From Streptomyces sp. YIM 130001 (GTDB lineage Bacteria > Actinomycetota > Actinomycetes > Streptomycetales > Streptomycetaceae): a stretch of 64,000 nt of DNA. Under the pieces are notes generated by a model, which did no database searches, had not been told where the DNA came from, and worked only from the letters and a program-made list of their open reading frames with translations. A program made the position numbers and the translations under genes. Numbering within the stretch: the stretch's first letter is position 1; every line of letters starts with the position of its first letter. Shown piece after piece: positions 51,469 to 59,163 of the stretch. The stretch covers positions 174,860-238,859 of the forward strand of contig NZ_KZ984562.1 of the NCBI RefSeq assembly GCF_003574445.1. Reading direction: 5' to 3'.

Positions 51469-53280
51469 GTGACCACAAGGAGCCCGGAACACCCCACGCA
51501 CCGCACCGGCGCACACCGGGCGCACCCGCGCGCGTCCCGCCCCGCTCCGCAGGCGCCTCCGGTGCAGTACGAGCCCTATCTGGACGGGCTGTTCACGTAC
51601 TGCCTGTCGGTCCTGTGCGATCACGACGTGGCGACCGCAGCCCTGGGCGACGTCCTCGCGCTCGCCGAGCGCCGGGGCACGCGCGCGCCGGCCGCCGACT
51701 CCGAGCGCCGGGCGTGGCTCTACGCCCTGGCCCGTTGGGCCTGTCTGCGCCAGCTGGCCGAGGCCAGGCGCAAGCGCCAGGCCGCCCACCGCGCGCGGCC
51801 GCCCGCCTCGGGCAAGGCGGCCTCGGGCAAGGCGGACGGGGGCAAGGCGGATTCAGGCAAGCCGACCGGAACCACCGCCCCGGCCTGGGCCGACGAGACA
51901 GGCAAGGCGAAGGCCGGGACGGCACGGACCGAGCCGGCCGAGACCGCGGACCCGACCGTCGCCTCCGACCAGGAGCGCCGTCGTGAACTGGCCCTGCTGG
52001 CCTGGCCGGAGGCCGCCGGCACCACCCCCGAGCAGCGCGAGGCACTCGAACTCGCCGTACGCCACGGCCTGTCCACGCGCGAGGTCGCCTCCGTGCTCGG
52101 CATGGAGCAGGTCACCGCGCGCGAACTGCTCTCGGCCGCCGCCTGCGAGGTGGAGCGCACCCGGGCCGCACTCGCCGTCGTCGAGAAGGGCACCTGCCCC
52201 AGCGTGGCCAGGCTCACCGGCGACAACCAACTCCTGCTCGGCACTGCCCTGCGCGCCGAACTGGTCCGGCACGTGGACGACTGCCCCCGCTGCCGCCGTA
52301 CCGCCGAGCGTGCGGGCGCCGCCGCCTGGCCGGGGACCACCGCCACCGCGGCCGCGCTGCCGGTCATCGCGGCGCCGCGCGCAGCGGCCCACGCGGCCAT
52401 GGGAAGTGCGGCACACGCGCGTGGAGGCGCTCCGCGCTTCGACCGCCGCGGCTTCCCGATGGACCCCAAGGACCGTGCCGCCCGCCGCGACCGGCTGCGC
52501 GCACGTGCCGTCACCACGACGGTCGTCGCCACCGTGGTCGCCGCCCCGGTGCTCGCCCTGTGGGCGGCCTACCGTGGCGCACCCCTGATCGGCGAGGGCC
52601 GTGACGGATCCTCCGTGAGCGCGAGCGAGAGCGAGGAGTCCGGCGTCGCCGACGACGACGCCCGCGACTACGAGAACGCGGGCAATGCCCGTACCGACCC
52701 CGACCCCCGCTTCACCGCGGGCAGCCGTTCGCCCGACGTCTCGGTCGAGGTGATCAGCCCGGGCGCCGATCCCTCGCACAGCGGTGTAGGTCCCGGCAGG
52801 CTCACCGTCTCCGCGCAGCCGAGCGGCGGTGCCACGGTGGTCACACTGACCGCGTCCGGCGGGGAGGCGGTCCACTGGTCGGCCTCCACGCGCGCGTACT
52901 GGCTGTATCTGACCCGTTCGTCGGGGACGTTGATGCCGGGTGAGTCCGTGAGCTTCCGGGTGTACGTGAACCATGACCGCGAGCCGGACGGGCACTGGAG
53001 CGCGCGGATCGCGGTCGGCCCGGGGAACTCGGTGGTGGCCATCGACGGATACGGGGCCACCAGCCCGTCACCGTCCGACCCCGGCCGCCCCACGACGCCG
53101 CCGCCCTCGGACCCGCCGCCGTCGTCGCAGGACCCGGACCCCACGCCCCCGGAGACCACTCCGCCTCCGTCGGATCCGCCCCCGAGCTCGCCGGAGCCCA
53201 CTCCCACGGACTCCTCCCCGGAGCCCACCGAGCCGACCCCGACCGACCCGCCGAGCAGCGAACCGAGTCCCACGGACTGA
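51469..53280 (+). CDS. Sigma-factor-like / zinc-finger / membrane / BACON-domain fusion protein
   Basis: A 603-residue protein. Residues 34-105 resemble sigma-70 region 2 (YEPYLDGLFTYCLSVLCDHD, ARWACLRQLAEAR); residues 185-235 resemble region 4 with the helix-turn-helix RHGLSTREVASVLGMEQVTARELL. A zf-HC2-like motif HVDDCPRC (His268, Cys272, Cys275) follows, as in anti-sigma factors. One membrane helix spans 347-368; the outside part has a BACON-type beta domain (about 410-515, SPDVSVEVISPG to GPGNSVVAIDGYG) and a Pro/Ser/Thr tail. A membrane-tethered sigma-like regulator is suggested, but promoter-binding residues are weak. Two near-copies of the CACGCGCGCGTG palindrome are upstream and inside. 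Confidence 0.85.
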   Translation: MTTRSPEHPTHRTGAHRAHPRASRPAPQAPPVQYEPYLDGLFTYCLSVLCDHDVATAALGDVLALAERRGTRAPAADSERRAWLYALARWACLRQLAEARRKRQAAHRARPPASGKAASGKADGGKADSGKPTGTTAPAWADETGKAKAGTARTEPAETADPTVASDQERRRELALLAWPEAAGTTPEQREALELAVRHGLSTREVASVLGMEQVTARELLSAAACEVERTRAALAVVEKGTCPSVARLTGDNQLLLGTALRAELVRHVDDCPRCRRTAERAGAAAWPGTTATAAALPVIAAPRAAAHAAMGSAAHARGGAPRFDRRGFPMDPKDRAARRDRLRARAVTTTVVATVVAAPVLALWAAYRGAPLIGEGRDGSSVSASESEESGVADDDARDYENAGNARTDPDPRFTAGSRSPDVSVEVISPGADPSHSGVGPGRLTVSAQPSGGATVVTLTASGGEAVHWSASTRAYWLYLTRSSGTLMPGESVSFRVYVNHDREPDGHWSARIAVGPGNSVVAIDGYGATSPSPSDPGRPTTPPPSDPPPSSQDPDPTPPETTPPPSDPPPSSPEPTPTDSSPEPTEPTPTDPPSSEPSPTD

Positions 53281-53374
53281 GTCCGCGCCCGGTCCGTACC
53301 GCTCTGCCGGAACGATCGCGCAGCGACAGCCCGGGCCACCCGCCGGGCAGCGAAGGCGCGGGGGTCGGCGAACA

Positions 53375-53407
53375 CGATCACCCGGACAGAACGCGATCAC
53401 CCGGACA
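53375..53407. repeat. 14-bp direct repeat CGATCACCCGGACA, two copies
   Basis: Copies at 53375-53388 and 53394-53407, five bases apart, between convergent genes and just before a terminator. Possibly a remnant duplication. Confidence 0.85.
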
Positions 53408-53415
53408 CAAGAAGA

Positions 53416-53445
53416 CCGGCCCGAGAGCACGCGCTCCCGAGCCGG
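53416..53445. terminator. Bidirectional terminator between convergent genes
   Basis: 13-bp stem with two G-U type mismatches (53416-53428 with 53433-53445) and 4-nt loop. Confidence 0.65.
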
Positions 53446-53463
53446 CCCGACAGCCGTCCGCCC

Positions 53464-54366
53464 TCAGCCGGTCGGGTCCCCCGGATGCGGCGCGAGCAGC
53501 GGGAGTTGGGAGGCCAGCCGCTGCTCGCAGAGCTCGACCAGGCGGTCGTAACCGTCCTTGCCCATCAGCTCCTTGAGCTCCGGCGCGTACGACACGTAGA
53601 CGGGGTCACCCGCGCCGTGCGCGGACGTCGCCGAGGTGCACCACCAGTGCAGGTCGTGACCGCCGGGACCCCAGCCGCGCCGGTCGTACTCGCCGATCGA
53701 CACCTGAAGGATCTTGGTGTCGTCGGGACGCTCGATCCACTCGTAGGTCCGGCGGACCGGCAGCTGCCAGCAGACGTCCGGCTTGGTCTCCAGCGGTTCG
53801 CGGCCCTCCTGCAGCGCCAGGATGTGCAGCGAGCAGCCGGCGCCGCCGGCGAAACCGGGCCGGTTCTGGAAGATGCACGAGCCGTTCCAGCGCCGCGTCT
53901 GGCGGTCGCCGTCCTCGTCCTCCTCGACCCAGCCTGTCTGCGAACCGACGTCGTGGTACTGCCAGATCTCCGGAGTGAGTCTCGACACGTGGCCGGCTAC
54001 CCGCTTCTCGTCGTCCTCGTCCGAGAAGTGCGCACCGAGCGTGCAGCAGCCGTCGTCGGCGCGGCCCGCCTGGATGCCCTGGCAGCCGCTGCCGAAGATG
54101 CAGTTCCAGCGGGACGTCAGCCATGTCAGGTCGCAGCGGAAGATCTGCTCGTCGTCGGCCGGATCAGGGAACTCGACCCAGGCGCGGTCGAAGTCCAGTC
54201 CCTTCTCGTCGTCGGCAGGAGCGATCAGTGCGGCCCCGGTCGGCGGCTTCGCCGCCCCGGACGACCGCTTCGCGTCCTTGGCGCCCTTGTTCTTACCGGC
54301 CACCTTGGAGTCCTTCTTCGAAGCCTTGGGGGTTTTGTCGCTCTTCGCCTTTTTCGTCTTGGCCAC
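53464..54366 (-). CDS. Cys-rich conserved actinobacterial protein
   Basis: A 300-residue protein with a Lys-rich N-terminal tail (~40 residues) and a conserved Cys/Trp-rich core: DLTWLTSRWNCIFGSGCQGI, GCCTLGAHFSD, WNGSCIFQNR and GCSLHILALQEG, then VCWQLPVRRTYEW and LHWWCTSATSAHG. Seven or more Cys may bind iron-sulfur or zinc (YkgJ-like zinc/iron proteins have similar patterns), but no family assignment is certain. It faces a divergent ppx gene 71 bp away. Confidence 0.82.
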   Translation of the reverse strand: MAKTKKAKSDKTPKASKKDSKVAGKNKGAKDAKRSSGAAKPPTGAALIAPADDEKGLDFDRAWVEFPDPADDEQIFRCDLTWLTSRWNCIFGSGCQGIQAGRADDGCCTLGAHFSDEDDEKRVAGHVSRLTPEIWQYHDVGSQTGWVEEDEDGDRQTRRWNGSCIFQNRPGFAGGAGCSLHILALQEGREPLETKPDVCWQLPVRRTYEWIERPDDTKILQVSIGEYDRRGWGPGGHDLHWWCTSATSAHGAGDPVYVSYAPELKELMGKDGYDRLVELCEQRLASQLPLLAPHPGDPTG

Positions 54367-54424
54367 ATGTCCAGGGTATGCGCGGCATACGCCACATGTG
54401 GACCGGCCACCTCCGAACGCGCAG

Positions 54425-54430
54425 TAGCGT
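54425..54430 (+). promoter_or_regulatory. -10 element of a leaderless promoter for ppx
   Basis: TAGCGT lies 7 nt before the ATG. Confidence 0.5.
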
Positions 54431-54437
54431 TTTCCGT

Positions 54438-55481
54438 ATGAGACTCGGAGTCCTCGACGTGGGTTCGAACACCGTGCACCTCCTTGTGGTGGACGCGCAC
54501 CCGGGCGCCCGCCCGCTGCCCGCGCACTCGCACAAGGCGGAGCTGCGGCTCGCCCAACTCCTCGACGAGGCCGGTGCGATCGGCGCCGAAGGCGTCGACC
54601 TGCTCGTCGCCACCGTGCGTGACGCCCTGGTCGCGGCCGAGGACAAGGGCTGCGAATCCGTCCTTTCGTTCGCGACGTCAGCCGTACGTGAGGCCACCAA
54701 CGCCGACGAGGTGCTCGACCGCGTCAGGAGCGAGACCGGCGTCGACCTGCAGGTCCTGTCCGGCGAGGAGGAGGCGCGGCTCACCTTCCTGGCGGCCCGC
54801 CGCTGGTTCGGCTGGTCCGCGGGCAAGCTCCTCGTCCTCGACATCGGCGGCGGCTCGCTCGAGATCGCGTACGGCATCGACGAGAAGCCCGACGCCGCGG
54901 TGTCGCTGCCGCTCGGCGCCGGACGGCTCACCTCCGCCTGGCTGCCCGGTGACCCGCCCGACCCGCAGGACGTGAAGGCACTGCGCCGCCACGCACGGGC
55001 CCAGATCGCCCGTGTCGTCGGCGAGTTCAGCCGCTTCGGCGGCCCCGACCACGTCGTGGCCACGTCCAAGACGTTCAAGCAGCTGGCCCGGCTGGCCGGT
55101 GCCGCACGGTCCGCCGAAGGCCTCTACGTACAGCGGGAACTCAAGCGGAAATCGCTCGAGGACTGGGTGCCGCGGCTCGCCGCGATGACCGAGGCAGAGC
55201 TGTGCGAACTGCCGGGCGTGTCCGACGGACGGGCCGGGCAGCTGCTCGCCGGAGCGCTGGTGGCGGAGGGAGCGATGGACCTGTTCGGCGTCGAGTCCGT
55301 GGAGATCTGCCCCTGGGCGCTGCGCGAGGGCGTCATCCTGCGCCGCCTGGACCACCTGCCCAACGGCCACGGCGGCGTCCCGGGGACGGGCCAGGACGGG
55401 GTGCAGGAGTTCGGCCGGGACGGTGTCCGCGAGCCCGGCCGGCACGGCGGCCCGCACGAGAGCAACCGGGCGGACCGTTGA
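54438..55481 (+). CDS. ppx: Ppx/GppA-family exopolyphosphatase
   Basis: A 347-residue ASKHA-fold phosphatase that shortens polyphosphate or hydrolyses pppGpp. Phosphate 1 is LGVLDVGSNTVHLLVVDA; LSGEEEARLTFLAA and VLDIGGGSLEIAYGI are the other nucleotide/phosphate loops; ATSKTFKQLARL and ICPWALREGVILRRL close the domain. The short C-terminal tail is Gly-rich. No HD domain, so it is the short Ppx2 type. The TTG start of the next long frame overlaps the stop (TTGA). Confidence 0.95.
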   Translation: MRLGVLDVGSNTVHLLVVDAHPGARPLPAHSHKAELRLAQLLDEAGAIGAEGVDLLVATVRDALVAAEDKGCESVLSFATSAVREATNADEVLDRVRSETGVDLQVLSGEEEARLTFLAARRWFGWSAGKLLVLDIGGGSLEIAYGIDEKPDAAVSLPLGAGRLTSAWLPGDPPDPQDVKALRRHARAQIARVVGEFSRFGGPDHVVATSKTFKQLARLAGAARSAEGLYVQRELKRKSLEDWVPRLAAMTEAELCELPGVSDGRAGQLLAGALVAEGAMDLFGVESVEICPWALREGVILRRLDHLPNGHGGVPGTGQDGVQEFGRDGVREPGRHGGPHESNRADR

Positions 55482-55569
55482 GCGCGGAAGAGACGGACGA
55501 GGACGGTCAGTTGCCCACCGGGCCCCCGCAGCCGCCCGCCGGGCCCCACGACCTCGCAGACCGGGCCCG

Positions 55570-55575
55570 TACGCT
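55570..55575 (+). promoter_or_regulatory. -10 element of a leaderless promoter for the TIM-barrel gene
   Basis: TACGCT lies 7 nt before a GTG that fits the conserved start of the protein better than the upstream TTG. Confidence 0.4.
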
Positions 55576-55582
55576 GTCGTCC

Positions 55583-56413
55583 GTGGCGGAGTCAGCAGTA
55601 CGCATCCCGGACGCGAAGGTCGCGCTGTCGACGGCCTCGGTCTACCCGGAGTCGACGGCGACCGCGTTCGAGATCGCCGCGCGCCTCGGCTACGACGGCG
55701 TCGAGGTGATGGTCTGGACGGATCCCGTCAGCCAGGACATCGAGTCCCTGCGCAGGCTCAGCGACTACCACCAGGTCCCGATCCTCGCCGTGCACGCCCC
55801 GTGCCTGCTGATCACCCAGCGCGTGTGGTCCACCGACCCGTGGGTGAAGCTGCAGCGCGCCCAGGCCGCAGCGGAGAAGCTCGGTGCGAGCGCGGTCGTG
55901 GTGCATCCGCCGTTCCGCTGGCAGCGCAGCTACGCCCGGGACTTCGTCAGCGGCCTGTGGCGCATGGCCGACGAGACGGACGTGCGTTTCGCGGTGGAGA
56001 ACATGTACCCGTGGCGCTACCGCGACCGCGAGATGCTCGCCTACGCCCCCGAGTGGGACGTCACCAAGGACGACTACCGGCACTTCACGGTAGACCTCTC
56101 GCACACCTCGACCGCCCGTACCGGCGCCATGGACATGATCGACAGAATGGGCGACCGGCTCGCCCACCTGCACCTCGCCGACGGCCAGGGCTCCGCCAAG
56201 GACGAGCACCTGGTCCCCGGCCGAGGCGACCAGCCGTGCGCGGAGGTGCTCGAACGCCTCGCACTCTCCGGATTCGACGGTCACGTCGTCATCGAGGTCA
56301 ACACCCGTCGCGCCATGTCCAGCGCCGAACGTGAGGCCGATCTCGCCGAGGCGCTCGCCTTCACCCGGCTGCACCTGGCCTCCGCGGCCAGGACGGTCAC
56401 GGAGCGTCCGTGA
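55583..56413 (+). CDS. Xylose-isomerase-like TIM-barrel protein (sugar phosphate isomerase/epimerase family)
   Basis: A 276-residue AP_endonuc_2 (PF01261) protein. Barrel strands and metal ligands are suggested by ALSTASVYPESTATAFEIAARLGYDGVEVMVW, ILAVHAPCLL, AVVVHPPFRWQ, VRFAVENMYPW (Glu ligand), HFTVDLSHTS and LHLADG with GRGDQPC. The substrate is unknown. An alternative TTG start 35 codons upstream overlaps the ppx stop; GTG was chosen because a -10 sits 7 nt before it and the extra residues look disordered. It is followed by an overlapping TetR gene. Confidence 0.88.
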   Translation: MAESAVRIPDAKVALSTASVYPESTATAFEIAARLGYDGVEVMVWTDPVSQDIESLRRLSDYHQVPILAVHAPCLLITQRVWSTDPWVKLQRAQAAAEKLGASAVVVHPPFRWQRSYARDFVSGLWRMADETDVRFAVENMYPWRYRDREMLAYAPEWDVTKDDYRHFTVDLSHTSTARTGAMDMIDRMGDRLAHLHLADGQGSAKDEHLVPGRGDQPCAEVLERLALSGFDGHVVIEVNTRRAMSSAEREADLAEALAFTRLHLASAARTVTERP

Positions 56414-57027
56414 CGGCGGCCGGCACCCCGCGCCGCCGGGGCCGGCCGTCCCGTACGGAGGCCGCCTCGGGGCCGGCCACACGCGACCGGATCCTGGACG
56501 CCGCGCGCGAGGAGTTCTCCGAGCGGGGCTACGACAAGACCTCGGTACGCGGCATCGCCAAGGCGGCCGGTGTGGACCCCGCCCTGGTGCACCACTACTT
56601 CGGTAAGAAGGAGGACGTTTTCGGCGCGGCCGTCGAGCAGTCCTTCGCACCCGCGCTCGCCATCCCCGACGCGATCGCCGCAGCCGGTCCGGAGAAGGCG
56701 GGCGAAAGCATGGCCCGCCACTTGTTCGGCGTCTGGGAGAACCCGGTGACCCGGCTCCCGGTGCTCGCCGTGATGCGCTCGGCGTTCACCAACGAGACCG
56801 CGGCGGCCACGCTCCGCAAGCTCATCGAAAAGCGCCTCCTCGCGCGCGTGGCCTGCACTCTGGACGTACCCGATCCCGAGTTCCGCGCCCAGCTCGCCGC
56901 CGGTCACCTGATCGGGATCGCCATGCTGCGGTACGTCGTCAAGATGGAGCCGATCGCGTCCGCGGACGTCGAGGACATCGTCACGATGGTCGCCCCGACG
57001 CTCGAGCGGTACCTGACCCAGCCCTGA
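56410..57027 (+). CDS. TetR-family regulator
   Basis: A 205-residue TetR protein: RDRILDAAREEFSERGYDKTSVRGIAKAAGVDPALVHHYFGKKEDVFGAAV is the DNA-binding part; the ligand domain includes the segment LARVACTLDVPDPEFRAQLAAGHLIGIAMLRYVVKMEPI typical of the TetR_C_17 type. Its GTG start overlaps the preceding gene (GTGA), so it is cotranscribed with the TIM-barrel gene; targets unknown. It is followed by ilvD after 205 bp. Confidence 0.92.
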   Translation: MTAAGTPRRRGRPSRTEAASGPATRDRILDAAREEFSERGYDKTSVRGIAKAAGVDPALVHHYFGKKEDVFGAAVEQSFAPALAIPDAIAAAGPEKAGESMARHLFGVWENPVTRLPVLAVMRSAFTNETAAATLRKLIEKRLLARVACTLDVPDPEFRAQLAAGHLIGIAMLRYVVKMEPIASADVEDIVTMVAPTLERYLTQP

Positions 57028-57232
57028 GGCGGGTGTCCGCGGCGGCGGCTCCCGGTGGCGGCTCACCAGATGAGCCGTACGTCCCATTCTCCGGACAGCG
57101 GGTCCGGATGGTGGAGCGGCGGCGTACGCTCGTAGACACCCCAATTGCCGACAACGCCCTCAGGGATCTTCCCCGAGGGCCGCCCGAGGGCCCGTCCGCG
57201 GACCCGAGGACCCGTCTGAGGAGCGAGCGACG

Positions 57233-59083
57233 ATGCCCGAGCTGAGGTCCCGCACTGTCACCCACGGCCGCAACATGGCGGGCGCCCGCGCCCTTATGCG
57301 GGCGTCGGGCGTAGCGAGCGCGGACATCGGCAAGCCGATCGTCGCCGTCGCCAACTCCTTCACGGAGTTCGTCCCCGGCCACACCCACCTGGCCCCGGTC
57401 GGCCGGATCGTCTCCGAGGCGATCCTGGCGGCCGGCGCGGTGCCCCGCGAGTTCAACACGATCGCGGTGGACGACGGCATCGCGATGGGCCACGGCGGCA
57501 TGCTCTACAGCCTGCCCTCGCGCGACCTCATCGCCGACTCCGTCGAGTACATGACCGAGGCGCACTGTGCCGATGCCCTGATCTGCATCTCCAACTGCGA
57601 CAAGATCACCCCGGGCATGCTGATGGCCGCCCTGCGCCTCAACATCCCGACGATCTTCGTCTCCGGCGGCCCGATGGAGGCCGGCAAGGCCACCCTCGTG
57701 GACGGCACCGTCCGCAAGCTGGACCTGGTCAACGCCATCTCGGACGCGGTCGACGAGAGCGTCTCGGACGAGGACATCCTCCGCATCGAGGAGAACGCCT
57801 GCCCGACCTGCGGCTCCTGTTCCGGCATGTTCACCGCCAACTCGATGAACTGCCTCGCCGAGGCCATCGGCCTGGCCCTGCCGGGCAACGGCTCGGTCCT
57901 CGCAACCCACACCGCCCGCCGCGCCCTCTACGAGCAGGCCGGCCGCACGGTCGTCGACATCGCCAAGCGCTACTACGAGGGCGGCGACGAGTCCGTCCTG
58001 CCGCGCAACATCGCCACCCGCGAGGCCTTCGACAACGCCATGGCCCTGGACATCGCCATGGGCGGCTCGACCAACACGATCCTGCACCTCCTCGCCGCCG
58101 CCCAGGAGGCCGAGCTCGACTACGACCTGGCCGACATGGACGCCGTCTCGCGCCGTGTCCCCTGCCTGTCGAAGGTCGCGCCGAACGTCGCGCCGGGCGG
58201 CACGTACTACATGGAGGACGTGCACAGGGCCGGCGGAATCCCCGCCATCCTCGGCGAGCTCCAGCGCGGCGGCCTGCTCAACGAGGACGTCCACTCGGTG
58301 CACGCCGCGTCCCTCGACGAGTGGCTCAAGACCTGGGACGTGCGCGGCGGTTCACCCTCCGCCGAAGCCCTCGAACTGTGGCACGCGGCCCCCGGCTGCG
58401 TCCGCTCCGCCGAGGCCTTCTCGCAGTCGGAGCGCTGGGAAACCCTCGACACGGACGCCGAGGGCGGCTGCATCCGCTCCGTCGAGCACGCGTACTCCAA
58501 GGACGGCGGCCTCGCGGTCCTCAAGGGCAATCTGGCCGTCGACGGCTGCGTGGTGAAGACCGCGGGCGTGGACGAGTCGATCTGGACCTTCGAAGGCCCG
58601 GCCGTCGTCTGCGAGTCGCAGGACGAGGCCGTCGAGAAGATCCTCACCAAGCAGATCAAGGACGGCGACGTCGTCGTCATCCGCTACGAGGGCCCCAAGG
58701 GCGGCCCCGGCATGCAGGAGATGCTCTACCCGACGTCGTTCCTGAAGGGCCGCGGACTCGGCAAGACCTGCGCGCTCGTCACCGACGGCCGCTTCTCCGG
58801 CGGCACTTCGGGCCTGTCCATCGGGCACGCCTCGCCCGAGGCGGCCTCCGGCGGCACCATCGCCCTCGTCGAGGAGGGTGACCGCATCCGTATCGACATC
58901 CCCAACCGGTCCATCGAACTGCTGGTCTCCGACGAGGACTTGGCGACCCGCCGCGCTGCCCTCGGCGGCGTCTACGCCCCGGGGGACCGCGAGCGCAAGG
59001 TCTCCACCGCCCTGCGTGCCTACGCCGCGATGGCCACCAGCGCCGACAAGGGCGCGGTCCGGGACGTCAGCAAGCTGGGCTGA
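57233..59083 (+). CDS. ilvD: Dihydroxy-acid dehydratase
   Basis: Iron-sulfur enzyme for branched-chain amino acid synthesis (dihydroxyisovalerate to ketoisovalerate). Full length at 616 residues: GARALMRASGVASADIGKP, the Cys in CISNCDKITPGM (Cys122) and the CPTCGSC cluster (190-196), TNTILHLLA and HASPEAASGG near the C-terminus. GAGGAG precedes the ATG. The same ketoisovalerate also feeds pantoate synthesis, which links it to the panC operon metabolically, not genetically. Confidence 0.97.
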   Translation: MPELRSRTVTHGRNMAGARALMRASGVASADIGKPIVAVANSFTEFVPGHTHLAPVGRIVSEAILAAGAVPREFNTIAVDDGIAMGHGGMLYSLPSRDLIADSVEYMTEAHCADALICISNCDKITPGMLMAALRLNIPTIFVSGGPMEAGKATLVDGTVRKLDLVNAISDAVDESVSDEDILRIEENACPTCGSCSGMFTANSMNCLAEAIGLALPGNGSVLATHTARRALYEQAGRTVVDIAKRYYEGGDESVLPRNIATREAFDNAMALDIAMGGSTNTILHLLAAAQEAELDYDLADMDAVSRRVPCLSKVAPNVAPGGTYYMEDVHRAGGIPAILGELQRGGLLNEDVHSVHAASLDEWLKTWDVRGGSPSAEALELWHAAPGCVRSAEAFSQSERWETLDTDAEGGCIRSVEHAYSKDGGLAVLKGNLAVDGCVVKTAGVDESIWTFEGPAVVCESQDEAVEKILTKQIKDGDVVVIRYEGPKGGPGMQEMLYPTSFLKGRGLGKTCALVTDGRFSGGTSGLSIGHASPEAASGGTIALVEEGDRIRIDIPNRSIELLVSDEDLATRRAALGGVYAPGDRERKVSTALRAYAAMATSADKGAVRDVSKLG

Positions 59084-59106
59084 ATCCGCGTCCTGGCGCT
59101 ACACGC

Positions 59107-59139
59107 ACGGGCGGCATCCGCGAGTCGGGTGCCGCCCGT
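59107..59139. terminator. Bidirectional terminator between ilvD and the kinase gene
   Basis: 13-bp stem with one G-U pair (59107-59119 with 59127-59139) and 7-nt loop, 23 nt after the ilvD stop. Confidence 0.75.
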
Positions 59140-59163
59140 CGGCGTCCGGTCAGGACAGCGGGT

